Assembly (NCBI GenBank): GCA_963768975.1
Contig: CAVYKB010000002.1
Location: 155,731-219,730, forward strand
DNA: 64,000 nucleotides
Direction of reading: 5' to 3'
Origin: CADCTB01 sp963768975
Lineage (GTDB): Bacteria > Actinomycetota > Acidimicrobiia > Acidimicrobiales > AC-14
This document shows positions 40,164 through 50,327 of the stretch, in pieces (position 1 is the first letter of the stretch; the number at the start of each line of letters is the position of its first letter). The position numbers and the translations under genes were made by a program. The notes under the pieces were generated by a model. That model was given only the letters and a program-made list of their open reading frames with translations, searched no databases and was not told the DNA's origin.

Positions 40164-43100
40164 CTACGACGACCAGTCGACCGGCTCGTTCGGGGCGTAG
40201 ACGCAGAACGTGCCCGTCCGCACCGACCGGCGCAGGTGCTGACCGAGATCCGGATGCACCGTTTCGATGCGGGTCAGCGCGTCCCTGATGCGCCATGTGA
40301 CGGCCTGGCGGGCCCGCTCGGCGTCGTCTCCGACCCTCCGGGGGCGTCCCCCCAAGCCGTAGGCGCCGGCTAGCTGGCCCATGATGGCCTCCCGCTCCTC
40401 GTGGGCTCGGACCGAGCGCTCGGCGTCTCCGGCTGCGTCCGCCTCCTCCAACTCGTCGTCTAGCTCGAGCAGCCGGGCCTTGTACGCGTCGCGGGCTCGA
40501 CGGTCGACCACGTCCCCTAGCCCTGCCTGCGCCACGGCGCCCGGCGCCGAGGCCAGATCGGACGCCGCCACTTCCCGCCCGGGACGTGCGACCAGCGTGG
40601 CCAGATCGCGCAGGCCCTTGACGTCCTTGAGCAGGACGACCCGCCCGGCGTATCCAAGGGTCCACACCTCGCCCTCCCGGCGGAAGACGTTCCCCGGCGG
40701 CGCCGGCGCCATCAGTCCCTCGAGCTCGGCCACCCGCCTGCCCACGCCCAGCTCCCGGAACAGGGTGAGGGCGGCCCGCAGCCGTTCCTGGTCGCCGAGG
40801 GCGACGCCGGCGTCTCGCAACGTGACGGCCATGTACAGCGGCCAGCCCGCGTCCCGGTGCGTCGCCACGGCGGCGTCGAAGTGCGCCACGGCCTCCTCTG
40901 TTCGACCGAGCGAGGCGGCCAGGAGGCCCAGGGGACGTTCGACTGATCCCCAGCAGGCCGCGCCGATGCCGTCGACCCCGAACAGGCGGCGGTGAGGGAG
41001 CAGCGCCCCGTAGGCCCATTCGGCAAGAGGATGCCCACCGACCCGGGCGATGAGCTGGGCCAGCTGGGCCAGCGTCGAGAGCCACTCCGAGTCCATTGGC
41101 ATGGTCCGTATCGCCTCACCGTCCGCATCGAGGCGCGCCCTGACGTCCTCCGTCCGTCCAGCGTCGGCCAGCATCAGGCTGGCGGCCACGCGAAATTGGA
41201 CACCGAACACCTCGGTGTAGGGATCCAACCTGTCGAGGAAGGCGAGCGGGCCATCGGTGTCACCCTGGTCACGCATCAGGTACCAGCGCAGTGACTCGGT
41301 CAGCATGGTGGCGTTGTCGCTGTGGGCCTGTGCGCCGAGCTCCGCGGCCTCCTCGATCAGACGGGCACAGGCATCGAAGTCGGCGCGCATGAGGGCTCGC
41401 ATGGCCCGCCACAGGGGCACGTACCACCCGTAGAGCGGCTGCCGGACGACGCGCGCCAAACGGGCGTAGGCCTCGATCTCGGCGTCGGCGGCGGCGATCC
41501 GGCCAAGTTCGAGGAGGGCGACCAACCGGAACCGGCGCCCGAGCAGCTCCGTGGAGCGGTCGCCTCGAGACACTGCGAGGTCGACGATCTCCGAGGCCTC
41601 CTCCAGCCGGCGCTCGGTCGTGCCGGGGCCGGCGATGGCGTCGCAGTGTGCGGCCAGGGCGTACGCCAGCGCGCCGGCATCGTCCACGGCTCGCGCCAGT
41701 GCCACCGCCTCTTCACTGAGTTCCAGCCTCCGGTCGTCGGCGCCGCTCAGTGACAGTGCGACGGAGAGCCGGGCCTTGATCTGAGCGAGGAGCGCCGAGG
41801 GCTCGGTACCGAGACCCCGGCGCGCCTCCTCGAGCAGGTCGATCTGCTCCCGGTCGCCGAGGGTCACCTCGAACCCGCCCCCGCCGCCGACGCCGAGGGC
41901 GGCGCGGGCCAGCCGGTCGGCGCGACCGGCCGCCCGGGCCAGCCCGGCGGCCTCGAGGTGGACGGCCCGGGCGGCCGGCTGCCGGCCGGCGGCGAGCTCG
42001 GCGGCTCCGAGGCCGAGCAGCACCTCGCACCGGTCGGCGGCTGACGGGTCGAGCTCGAGAACGGCCAGCGCCTGCTCGTACAGGCGGACCGCGCTCTCGT
42101 AGGCCAGGTGGGCCATGGCCCGGCTCGCCGCCTCGATGGCGTACGCCACCGCCTTCGCCGCGGTGCCGCCCGGCGCCGCCTCCAGGAAGTGGTGGGCGAG
42201 GCCGGCCGGATCGACGTCGCCGCCGTGCGCCCGGCGAGCCTCGAGGGCGACGCCCACCCGCTCGTGCAGCCGGACTCGCCGAGCGATACGCAGGTCGTCG
42301 TACAGCGTGGCCCGCACCAGGGGGTGGGCGAACGCGTAGGCGGCCACCCCCGCGCCCCTCAGGAGATGGGCACTCACCGCCTCGTCCACCAGTTCGAGGA
42401 GGTGGTGACGACCGAGACCCGTCACCACCTCGACGATGTCCAAACCGAACTCGTCACCCACCACCGTCGCCACGTCGAGCACGGCACGGCAGTCCGGCGT
42501 CAGTTCGTCGAGGCGTTGGGTCAGCACGCCGCGAACCGTCGCCGGCACGGGCGGCAGCTCACGGGCGCCGAGCGGGGACCCCTGCGCGTCGAGGAGTCGC
42601 GCCAGTTCCAGGGCGAAGAGCGGATTGCCCCCTGTGTGATGGTGCAGTGCACCGGCGTCGACCTCATTCGCGACCGACTCGACGAGCGCAGGGATCTGGC
42701 CGGAATCCAGCCCGTCGAGGTGGACATGGCCGGCGGAGCGCTCGAGCAGCCCGACGGCCTCGCCGGTGGCAGATGCCGGCGTGGCGCCGGCGTTCCGTGT
42801 GCTGGCCAGTACGAGGGCGGCGATGTCCCGAAGCTGCGAGGCGAGATAGGCCAGCAACCGGACGGAAGCCACGTCGGCCCAGTGCAGGTCGTCGACAACG
42901 AGCACGAGGGGCGCAGCCGACGCCACTCGCCGCACCCGATCGACCATGTCGTCGAAGTACCGCAGGCGGGCGACGTCAGGATCCTCAGCCGTTCCCCCTG
43001 GGTGAGGGGTCGGCAAAGGGTCGTCGGTGAGCTGGCCGAGCAGCTGCTCCCAGAACCAGAACGCCGGCTGCGAGCCCGCCTCCCAGCATCGCGCCCACGC

Positions 43101-43313
43101 CACCTGCACGCCGCGAGCCGCCGCCCGGTCGACCAGCTCCTCGCACAGCCGCGTCTTGCCGATACCCGGCTCGCCGGAGATGAGAATGAGCCGGCCGCGA
43201 CCGGCAACTGCCGACTCGAGCCCATTCTCCAGCTCACGCAGCTCTCGGTCGCGGCCGACGAACGGTGGCACCCACTGAGTCTGCCGCGCCGGCCCTGTCC
43301 CCAGCCCGGCCAC
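40164..43313 (-). CDS. AAA ATPase/TPR regulator-like protein without recognisable HTH
   Basis: The 1049-residue product has an ATPase domain with Walker A GEPGIGKT (47-54) and LVLVVDDLHWADVASVRLL, and a long TPR-like region (~390-840). The C-terminal ~190 residues start NVFRREGEVWTLGYAGRVVL and end VHPDLGQHLRRSVRTGTFCV plus YAPNEP. That end domain recurs in actinobacterial ATPase-TPR proteins in place of a LuxR HTH, so this protein may signal through its end domain rather than bind DNA. The GTG at 43313 is the longest start; a GTG 15 codons in, before PPFVGRD, is possible. Confidence 0.85.
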   Translation of the reverse strand: MAGLGTGPARQTQWVPPFVGRDRELRELENGLESAVAGRGRLILISGEPGIGKTRLCEELVDRAAARGVQVAWARCWEAGSQPAFWFWEQLLGQLTDDPLPTPHPGGTAEDPDVARLRYFDDMVDRVRRVASAAPLVLVVDDLHWADVASVRLLAYLASQLRDIAALVLASTRNAGATPASATGEAVGLLERSAGHVHLDGLDSGQIPALVESVANEVDAGALHHHTGGNPLFALELARLLDAQGSPLGARELPPVPATVRGVLTQRLDELTPDCRAVLDVATVVGDEFGLDIVEVVTGLGRHHLLELVDEAVSAHLLRGAGVAAYAFAHPLVRATLYDDLRIARRVRLHERVGVALEARRAHGGDVDPAGLAHHFLEAAPGGTAAKAVAYAIEAASRAMAHLAYESAVRLYEQALAVLELDPSAADRCEVLLGLGAAELAAGRQPAARAVHLEAAGLARAAGRADRLARAALGVGGGGGFEVTLGDREQIDLLEEARRGLGTEPSALLAQIKARLSVALSLSGADDRRLELSEEAVALARAVDDAGALAYALAAHCDAIAGPGTTERRLEEASEIVDLAVSRGDRSTELLGRRFRLVALLELGRIAAADAEIEAYARLARVVRQPLYGWYVPLWRAMRALMRADFDACARLIEEAAELGAQAHSDNATMLTESLRWYLMRDQGDTDGPLAFLDRLDPYTEVFGVQFRVAASLMLADAGRTEDVRARLDADGEAIRTMPMDSEWLSTLAQLAQLIARVGGHPLAEWAYGALLPHRRLFGVDGIGAACWGSVERPLGLLAASLGRTEEAVAHFDAAVATHRDAGWPLYMAVTLRDAGVALGDQERLRAALTLFRELGVGRRVAELEGLMAPAPPGNVFRREGEVWTLGYAGRVVLLKDVKGLRDLATLVARPGREVAASDLASAPGAVAQAGLGDVVDRRARDAYKARLLELDDELEEADAAGDAERSVRAHEEREAIMGQLAGAYGLGGRPRRVGDDAERARQAVTWRIRDALTRIETVHPDLGQHLRRSVRTGTFCVYAPNEPVDWSS

Positions 43314-43534
43314 CGCCGACCGAGCCGAGAACCACTCACGTCATTCGGATGCGTGTAGCCATGGCACGACGTGGCACAACTGGGTTGCACACCCGTAAGC
43401 CACGACCCAGGGACATCCCAAACGACCCCCGACCTGGGATTCTGTCTGGGCTCACGCCGCCGAACAGCGACCGGCCCGGCGATGCCGCGAACGAGCACAC
43501 CGGGCTGGTCGACTATCGAGTCGTTGGCCCGTCG

Positions 43535-43837
43535 TCAGTCGACGGCAGAGATGAACACGTCGGCGCCGGCAGTGGCGAAGTTGGCCAGGTCGGCGACGGT
43601 GGCCCGGCCCTCCGGGGAGCCCATCGAGGCTTGCAGCGTCTGGAGGTCCTTGAACCAGATCTCCGCCATGCGGAAGTAGGGCAGTGGCGAGCCGTCGGGG
43701 GTGGCGGCCGCCTTGGCCGTCTCGACGCGGGTGACGTTGGGGATCTTGGCGGCGATGCTGAGGTGACGGTCGAAGTAGTAGTCCTCGAAGCGAGCGGGAT
43801 CGGTCGGCTCGTTGTAGAGCACGGTGACCTTGAACAT
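43535..43837 (-). CDS. EthD domain protein
   Basis: The 100-residue product begins MFKVTVLYNEPTDPARFEDY and contains FDRHLSIAAKIPNVTRVETA, then FRMAEIWFKDLQTLQASMGS, the EthD (ferredoxin-like, dimeric alpha-beta barrel) pattern. It is divergent from the SARP regulator. EthD-type proteins are small accessory oxygenase-like enzymes; the substrate is unknown. A short dyad CGACTATCGAGTCG lies just past its stop. Confidence 0.88.
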   Translation of the reverse strand: MFKVTVLYNEPTDPARFEDYYFDRHLSIAAKIPNVTRVETAKAAATPDGSPLPYFRMAEIWFKDLQTLQASMGSPEGRATVADLANFATAGADVFISAVD

Positions 43838-43975
43838 GGCATCTGTCCTTTCGGGGGAGGATATGGGCTACCTCGTGATCTTCGGACACCGTGGTCATCG
43901 TCGAGTCACGGCCTGGTAACGGACGTGGTCACTATCGCAAGCCATTCCTGGGCGCACCGGGGCTAGCGTTGACGA

Positions 43976-46915
43976 GTGATCCAACTCGGCATCCTGGGCC
44001 CGCTGCAGGTCCGAGTCGAGGGTGCCGATGTGGGGATCGCCGGGCGACGCGAGCGCTGCGTGCTGGCAGTGCTGTCGCTCCATGGCGGCCATGCAGTATC
44101 CACGACGACATTGTTCGACCACTTGTGGGGCGACTTCCCGCCGCGCACCGCCAACAAGTCCGTCCAGACCGCGGTGGCCAACCTGCGCAGGACCATGAGC
44201 GATGCATCGGCCGGCGGCTGGCTTGAGACATCGGGCGCCGGCTATCGGTTAAACCTTTCCGACGACCGGATCGACCTCCTCGTGTTCGAGGCTCACGTTG
44301 CCGCCGGTCGCGCCGCGCTGCTCGCCGGGGCGCCCGCGCCGGGGTTGCAACACCTGAACGATGGGCTCGCCCAGTGGCGGGGCGACACGCCGGCCGACCT
44401 GGGTGACGGCTTGCTGGCTGACATCGAGTCAAACCGGCTGGTCGAGCTTCGGCTCGACGCAGTCGCCGACCGAGCCGACGCCGAGCTGCAATGCGGCCAT
44501 CCCCATCGGGTCCTCGCCGAGCTGGGCGCGCTTTGTGACACCTGGCCGCTTCGGGAGCGGTTCCACGAACTCCTCATGCTGGCCCTCTACCGGGCTGGCC
44601 GTCAGACCGATGCCCTCGCCGCATACCAACGCCTCCGTACGACCCTCATCGATCAGGGTCTCGAACCGGGTGAGCCGGTGCGCGACCTGGAGCGCCGCAT
44701 CCTCGACCACGACCCCTCACTCGATCAGACGCTCGATGTCCGCAGGTCATTGGGCACGCGCGTTTCGGCGCCGCTCGCCAGCCCGCTCATCGGTCGTGAC
44801 GAGGCGCTCCGGGAGATCGGCGAGGTGCTTCGCCACCGGCGACTCGTGACGTTGGTCGGTCCCGGAGGTGTGGGCAAGACTGTGATCGCAGAGCACCTGT
44901 CGGCCCAGCCGGGCGACCTCGATGCTGTGTGGTGCGGTCTCGGAGCGGTATCCGACTCTGACCACCTCTTGCCGGCCGTCGCAACCGCGCTCGGCGTGGA
45001 CCAACGAGTCAGCGTCACCATGGCCGAAGCCGTCTGTGACCGGCTCGGGCAACGCCCCACGTTGCTGGTATTGGACAATTGCGAGCATCTCCTCGATCCG
45101 ATCGCAGATCTCGTCGAGACGCTCACGAGGAACTGCGACGAGCTCGTCGTCCTCGCGACGAGCCGCGAGCGCCTTTCGATCCCGGGCGAGACCGTCTGGT
45201 CGATCGACGGTCTTGGCTTACCACGGGCCGATGATCGGGTCGAGGAGAGCGCCGCAGGAAGGCTATTCCTGGAACGAGCAACGCAAAGCGATCCGCACTT
45301 CGTCGCTGATGCCTCGGCCCTGGCCAGCGTCGCTGCGATCTGTCGCGGCCTGGACGGTCTTCCCCTCGCACTGGAGCTGGCCGCCGCCCGAGTTCGTGCC
45401 CTTCCTCCAAGCGAGATCGCCAAACGGCTCGACGACCGCTTCGAGCTGTTCGCCGGCGGGCGCCGGGGAGGCGACGAGCGCCACCGCAGCCTGCGAGCCA
45501 CGGTCGCCTGGTCATACGATCTCCTCGCTGAGCGCGAGCGACGCCTCTTCCGGCGACTTGGCACCTTCGCCGGCGCGTTCACGATCGAAGCTGCCGAGAC
45601 CATCGGCGCCCTCGACGACCTCGACCACACCGAGATCCCCGCCCTCCTCGCCGACCTGGTCGACAAGTCCATGGTCACGGTGAGCCGCGACAAGACCCTA
45701 TGTCCGTACCGCCTCTTGGAGACGCTGCGGGCCTACGCGCGCGCCGAGCTGGACGCGGTCGGCGAGTGCGAGGCGGTCGAACTCGCCAACATGGCCTACC
45801 ACCGGGACCTGGTCCGCACCCTGGGCGCGGCGGTCACCGGTCCGGCCGAGGCCGACGCAGTGGCGGCGATCGGCGCCTCCTTCGACAACATCCGCCACGC
45901 CATCTCCCTGGCCCGCCGCCGGGACGACACCGACACGGTTGGACAGCTGGTCGCAGGGCTCTTCGCCTACCTTCACTTCCGGCCGCGCTGGGAAGCAAGC
46001 GTGTGGGCCGAAGACACCCTCGAGCTGTTCGAGCGGGTGCCGCCGTCCGACCTCCGGTGCCGCACAGTCGTTGCGGCAACGGCGGCGTGGGGCCGCTGGT
46101 ACGCCGGTGACCTGGATCGGGCCGAAGCCATCGTCGACCGGGCACTCCTGCTAGCCGAACCAGACGATCCGGGCCTCGCCGACGTTCTCGCCACCCAGGC
46201 CGTCGTACGCATGTACCGCCAAGATCCCCGGGCCATCGACACCGCCGCCGACGCTCTCGCCCGGGCAGCCGGCGACGAGAGGCGCTGGCTGGCGGCATAC
46301 CTGTCCGGGCAGATCGCCATCATGCATGCCTACGCAGGTCGGGCCGACGCTGCGACCCCCTACCTCGAGCGCCAGGCGCGCTTGGTCGGCGAGGTCGACA
46401 ACCACTCCACGGCGGCGTGGTGGCTGTACTGCCAAGCCGAGGTCACCGGCGAGGCGAACCCGACCGAGACGGTCCGCCTCGCCCGCAAGGGAATCGAAGC
46501 TGCGGAGGCAGCCCGCAGCGGGCTGCTCGAGAACATCACCCGTATCACCGCAGTCACGGTTGAAGCTCGACACGGCGACGTGCGATGCACACTCGAGGAG
46601 TTTGCCCTCCTCATCGACCGGTTCCGGCGCAGCGGGGCATGGACCCACTTGATGGTCGTCGTCTGGAACCTCATCGAGGCCCTCCACAAGCTCGATGCCG
46701 AGGGGCCGGCCGCCGTCCTTCTGCACGTGGCACCGCCAGGCGCGCCGCCGCCCTACGGCGATCAGCTGGCTCGGCTCGACCAGATTCGCAACCGCCTCGC
46801 CGACACGATGCCCGCCGATGCGTTGAATCGGGCGGCGAACGCCGGGGCCGCTATGTCACGCGAGCAGACCGCTGACTTCGCACTCACCGCCTTGGCCGCG
46901 CTCACTCCTGCCTGA
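43976..46915 (+). CDS. SARP/AfsR-type transcriptional regulator
   Basis: The 979-residue product starts at a GTG: IQLGILGPLQVRVEGADVGI. Residues ~1-95 are an OmpR-like DNA-binding domain (VSTTTLFDHLWGDFPPRTAN, VANLRRTMSD) and ~95-245 a BTAD domain (FHELLMLALYRAGRQTDALA, YQRLRTTLIDQGLEPGEP). An NB-ARC/STAND ATPase follows (Walker A VGPGGVGKT, LLVLDNCEHLLDP, GLPLALELAAARVRALP) and then TPR-like repeats. Such proteins activate secondary-metabolite clusters in actinobacteria, but no biosynthetic cluster is in the window. Confidence 0.9.
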   Translation: MIQLGILGPLQVRVEGADVGIAGRRERCVLAVLSLHGGHAVSTTTLFDHLWGDFPPRTANKSVQTAVANLRRTMSDASAGGWLETSGAGYRLNLSDDRIDLLVFEAHVAAGRAALLAGAPAPGLQHLNDGLAQWRGDTPADLGDGLLADIESNRLVELRLDAVADRADAELQCGHPHRVLAELGALCDTWPLRERFHELLMLALYRAGRQTDALAAYQRLRTTLIDQGLEPGEPVRDLERRILDHDPSLDQTLDVRRSLGTRVSAPLASPLIGRDEALREIGEVLRHRRLVTLVGPGGVGKTVIAEHLSAQPGDLDAVWCGLGAVSDSDHLLPAVATALGVDQRVSVTMAEAVCDRLGQRPTLLVLDNCEHLLDPIADLVETLTRNCDELVVLATSRERLSIPGETVWSIDGLGLPRADDRVEESAAGRLFLERATQSDPHFVADASALASVAAICRGLDGLPLALELAAARVRALPPSEIAKRLDDRFELFAGGRRGGDERHRSLRATVAWSYDLLAERERRLFRRLGTFAGAFTIEAAETIGALDDLDHTEIPALLADLVDKSMVTVSRDKTLCPYRLLETLRAYARAELDAVGECEAVELANMAYHRDLVRTLGAAVTGPAEADAVAAIGASFDNIRHAISLARRRDDTDTVGQLVAGLFAYLHFRPRWEASVWAEDTLELFERVPPSDLRCRTVVAATAAWGRWYAGDLDRAEAIVDRALLLAEPDDPGLADVLATQAVVRMYRQDPRAIDTAADALARAAGDERRWLAAYLSGQIAIMHAYAGRADAATPYLERQARLVGEVDNHSTAAWWLYCQAEVTGEANPTETVRLARKGIEAAEAARSGLLENITRITAVTVEARHGDVRCTLEEFALLIDRFRRSGAWTHLMVVVWNLIEALHKLDAEGPAAVLLHVAPPGAPPPYGDQLARLDQIRNRLADTMPADALNRAANAGAAMSREQTADFALTALAALTPA

Positions 46916-47101
46916 TCCTGTCCAGCCCTCGAGCTTGATGGCGACGTACGGAAGATGCAGTGACACGCCCAAAGACTGAGCGACTCTCCGAAACAGGATC
47001 CGCCGCCGTTCGATCACACTGTCGTGAACCCCCTCACGCCAAGTGACAGCGCAGCCAGTTGCTGACGCGTGGTTCGCCAGAGATCGGGCCAGACTGGTCC
47101 C

Positions 47102-48697
47102 GTGGGTCCCACGCTGCGCCGCTGGGATGAGGAGTTCCGCTCCCTCTCTGACAGCACCGAACAACTGGGCGCGTCGGATTGGGAGCGGCTCGCGGTGGCC
47201 GGTTACATGATCGGCGAGGACGACAGGAGCGCGGCGGCCTGGGAGGCGGCGCACCACCTGTACCTCGACGCCGGCGACGGGGCGAAGGCGGCACGGTGCG
47301 CGTTCTGGCTGGCGTTCGGTCTCATGATGCGAGGCCACATGGCCCGGGCCAACGGCTGGCTTCGCCGGGCGCAGACGATCGTCGAGGACGGCGCCATCGA
47401 CTGCGCCGCCGCCGGATACGTCCTGATACCCGCACTGCTCGGCGAGCTGGAGGCGGGGAACCCCTCCTCCGCCAACGACATCGCGGTCGAGGCCTTGTCC
47501 ATGGGCGCCAGGCTGGGCGACCCGGATCTGCGCGCCTTCGGCACCCTGGGCCACGGCCAGGCCCTGCTCGCCCTCGGCCAGGTCGAGGCCGGCACGGCCA
47601 AGCTCGACGAGGTCATGGTCTCGGTCACGGCGGGCGAGGTCGGGCCCATCGCGTCAGGCATCGTCTACTGCGCCGTCATCCTCGAGTGCGTGTACCTGCT
47701 CGACGTCGCTCGGGCGGCCGAGTGGACCGCCGCCCTCAGCGCGTGGTGTGACAGCCAGCCCGACCTCGTCCCCTACCGGGGCCAGTGCCTCGTCCACCGG
47801 GCCCAGCTGCAGCAGGCGGCGGGCGACTGGCCGGAGGCGGCGGCGACTGCTGACGCCGCCTGCCGGCGGCTCGCCGACCCGCCGCATCCTGCCCTCGGAC
47901 TGGCCCACTACCAGCAGGGCGAGCTCCACCGTCTGCGGGGCGCCTTCGACGAGGCCGAGGCGTCCTACCGGCGGGCGAACCATGCCGGCTACCAGCCGGT
48001 CCCCGGCCTGGCCCTACTCGGCCTGGTCCGCGGCGACGCTGGGGCTGCGGCGACTACCATCAAGCGGGCTCTGCACGAGCGGAGCGCGGCCCACAAGCGA
48101 ACGGCTTTGCTGGCTGCGGCGGTGGACATCTTTCGTGCGACCGGCGACGTCGACGCCGCCCGCAGTGCGGCCGACGAACTGGCCGCCATCGCCGCCGACT
48201 CGATGTCGCCGGTCTTGAAGGCCTTCTCCGACCACGCCGGCGGCACGGTGCTACTGGCCGAGGGCGACCCCCAGGCTGCGCTGCGACACCTGCGCGCCGC
48301 CACCGGCGCCTGGCGCGATGTCCGCATGCCCTACGAGGCGGCCCGCACGTCGGTAATGGTCGCCCTCTGCTGCGCGGCGCTGGGAGACCGCACTTCTGCG
48401 GCGCTGGAGCTCGACACGGCCCGGGAGACCTTCACCCGGTTGGGTGCCCAACCCGACGTGGCCAAGGTCGAGGCGCTCGCCGCCGGGGTGCAGGACCGGA
48501 GCTCGAACCCCCTGTCACCGAGAGAGCGGGAGGTGCTCGCCCACGTCGCCTCGGGCAAGACGAACCGGGAGATCGCCGCCGCCCTCGTCATCAGCGAGCA
48601 CACCGTGGGCCGGCATCTCGACAACGTCTTCGCCAAGCTCGGTGTGGGCAGCCGGGCGGCGGCCATCGCCTACGCCATGCAGCACCACCTGCTTTGA
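47102..48697 (+). CDS. LuxR-type regulator with TPR-like sensor (paralogue A)
   Basis: The ~531-residue product lacks an ATPase domain. It consists of TPR-like repeats (AWEAAHHLYLDAGDGAKAA, VMVSVTAGEVGPIASGIVYC, DLVPYRGQCLVHRAQLQQAA) and a C-terminal LuxR HTH (LSPREREVLAHVASGKTNRE, then HTVGRHLDNVFAKLGV). The GTG at 47102 is used; a GTG at 47069 is also open. It is clearly paralogous to 53882-55543, sharing the SVTAGEV...GIVYCA and QPDLVPYRG...VHRA blocks. Confidence 0.85.
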   Translation: MGPTLRRWDEEFRSLSDSTEQLGASDWERLAVAGYMIGEDDRSAAAWEAAHHLYLDAGDGAKAARCAFWLAFGLMMRGHMARANGWLRRAQTIVEDGAIDCAAAGYVLIPALLGELEAGNPSSANDIAVEALSMGARLGDPDLRAFGTLGHGQALLALGQVEAGTAKLDEVMVSVTAGEVGPIASGIVYCAVILECVYLLDVARAAEWTAALSAWCDSQPDLVPYRGQCLVHRAQLQQAAGDWPEAAATADAACRRLADPPHPALGLAHYQQGELHRLRGAFDEAEASYRRANHAGYQPVPGLALLGLVRGDAGAAATTIKRALHERSAAHKRTALLAAAVDIFRATGDVDAARSAADELAAIAADSMSPVLKAFSDHAGGTVLLAEGDPQAALRHLRAATGAWRDVRMPYEAARTSVMVALCCAALGDRTSAALELDTARETFTRLGAQPDVAKVEALAAGVQDRSSNPLSPREREVLAHVASGKTNREIAAALVISEHTVGRHLDNVFAKLGVGSRAAAIAYAMQHHLL

Positions 48698-48700
48698 CGT

Positions 48701-48718
48701 ATGGGGCGTTCGCCCCAT
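48701..48718 (+). terminator. Dyad after LuxR paralogue A
   Basis: ATGGGGCG and CGCCCCAT flank two T residues four bases after the stop at 48697. It may be a short terminator hairpin or a protein-binding dyad before the methyltransferase gene; there is no T tract. Confidence 0.45.
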
Positions 48719-48910
48719 CCCGTCGACCGTTGCGAAATGGGGCAAACGGGTGATGTGCGGCGGGAGGGTTCCTTCGTAGGGTCAGCTCATCGCCGTCGCC
48801 CGATTAAGCGCACAGTTCCGCTGCTTCTCTCACTTCGAGGCCGGCTGCGAAGCCCGCCACGCGGCCGACGCCGCCATGGTCCACCCCTGCTGTGGAGAAG
48901 GAGACCTGTC

Positions 48911-49720
48911 ATGACGACGCCGTCCTACCGCAACTTTACCGGCACCGCAGCCGAGACCTACCAGCGCCATTTCGTGCCGGCCATCGCCATGCCCGTGTCC
49001 GCCGGGCTCCTTGAGGTCGCCCGGCTGCAACCGGGCGAGCGGGTGCTCGACGTGGCCTGCGGCACCGGCGTGGTCACCCGTCGGGCCGCTGAGCAGGTCG
49101 GGCCGACAGGCTCTGTCACCGGGATCGACGTCGCCCCCGACATGATCGACGTGGCCAAGGCCACCGAGGGTCCAGCGGCGGCCCACATCGAATGGCACGT
49201 CGCCGACGCCACCTCCCTGCCCCTCCCCGACGCTTCCTACGACGTCGTCCTGTGCCAGATGGGGCTCATGTTCATGGAGGACCGCACCGCTGCCCTGGCC
49301 GAGATGCGCCGGGTGCTGACTCCCGGCGGCCGGATCGCATTGAACACGCCCGGAAGGATCCAGCCACCGTTCGAGGTGATGGAAGAGGCGATCGTCGGCC
49401 ATATCAGCACGGAGCTGGGCGGCTTCGTCCGCGCCGTCTTCTCGATCCACGATCCCGATACCCTCGCCTCACTGCTCCGGGGGGCAGGCTTCGAGGGCGT
49501 CACCGCTGACGTATACCGGGCCACGCTGCGCCTACCCTCACCGGTCGAGTTCCTCTGGCAGTACATCAACCTCACGCCGATGGGCCCCTTCGTCGCCCAG
49601 GCCCCGGAGGAGGCGCAGGCCGCTATGGAGCGCCAGGCCGTCGAGGGCTGGCAGCCGTACACCGTGGACGGGACGCTCCGCGTGGAGCAGCCGATGGTCG
49701 TCGCCGCCGGCCGGCGGTAA
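48911..49720 (+). CDS. Class I SAM-dependent methyltransferase
   Basis: The 269-residue product begins MTTPSYRNFTGTAAETYQRH and has motif I RVLDVACGTGVVTRRAAEQV, an acidic residue in VTGIDVAPDMI, VADATSLPLPD and MRRVLTPGGRIALNT. It is a ubiE/type-11-like small-molecule methyltransferase. AAGGAG lies seven bases before the ATG at 48911; the longer upstream frame is rejected. The substrate is unknown. Confidence 0.88.
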   Translation: MTTPSYRNFTGTAAETYQRHFVPAIAMPVSAGLLEVARLQPGERVLDVACGTGVVTRRAAEQVGPTGSVTGIDVAPDMIDVAKATEGPAAAHIEWHVADATSLPLPDASYDVVLCQMGLMFMEDRTAALAEMRRVLTPGGRIALNTPGRIQPPFEVMEEAIVGHISTELGGFVRAVFSIHDPDTLASLLRGAGFEGVTADVYRATLRLPSPVEFLWQYINLTPMGPFVAQAPEEAQAAMERQAVEGWQPYTVDGTLRVEQPMVVAAGRR

Positions 49721-50206
49721 AGCGCGTTGCTGGCGGAGCACGGAGTCGAGCACGATGCGCTGGCCGACGTGGCAGCCCGCCGCAACGCGTGGGGCTGAGG
49801 CCCTTTCACCTCGGCGACACATCCGCGTCGGCCCGTCGCGGCCAGTCCTTCGTCGCCGACTGTCTCGTGCCGCTGCGCCCCGACAGATCTCGAGGCCGGC
49901 CTCTCCTCGACGAGCCCGGCGTCGCATCGCGCTAGGCGCAAGGCGCGCTCGACCTGGCCATTTGTGGCGATGACCCAGCAGAAGGGGGACCGTGCCGTCG
50001 CCGTCCAGGATGCACTCGCCGAGCGAAGCCAGCAGCGCGGCGTGGCCGCACTTCAACGTTGTGGTCTTCGCCAACGGCTGAACCATAAGGTGGCCTCGCG
50101 CGTCAGTAAGCGCGCCTCCCCACCGGCGGAAGGTCGATTCCCGGGCGGTCTGGGCCGTCGAGAACACTGGAAGATGTGCCTCGCTAATTTCCGGTGTCGC
50201 ACGCTG
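49721..50206. other. Intergenic region with no intact gene
   Basis: About 485 bp lack a convincing gene. Right after the methyltransferase stop, 49724-49798 reads LLAEHGVEHDALADVAARRN and then AWG-stop, which looks like the tail of a lost gene, but I do not recognise the family. Further on there is only low-complexity sequence and a GCGCG/CGCGC hairpin around 50098-50115. Confidence 0.4.
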
Positions 50207-50235
50207 TTGACAAATCTACTCAACCCGAGTAGATT
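50207..50235 (+). promoter_or_regulatory. Promoter with operator dyad upstream of the MerR gene
   Basis: TTGACA (50207-50212, consensus -35) and TAGATT (50230-50235, -10) are 17 bp apart. A perfect 9-5-9 dyad, AATCTACTC and its complement GAGTAGATT, spans 50213-50235 and fills the spacer and -10. MerR-family regulators typically bind in the spacer, so autoregulation by the product at 50328 is likely. The region is strikingly AT-rich for this genome. Confidence 0.82.
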
Positions 50236-50327
50236 CAGGTTGTCGGTGCTGGTGACCGCTCGTCCGCCGTGAGCGTGATCCAGCACCGGCCTCTCTCGGC
50301 ACGCGGGGTGCGCCACAAGGGGTTTGA

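Noticed and set aside
50207..50327. Cobalamin riboswitch upstream of the MerR gene
   Set aside because: None of the conserved B12-box sequences was found; the region is explained by a promoter-operator.
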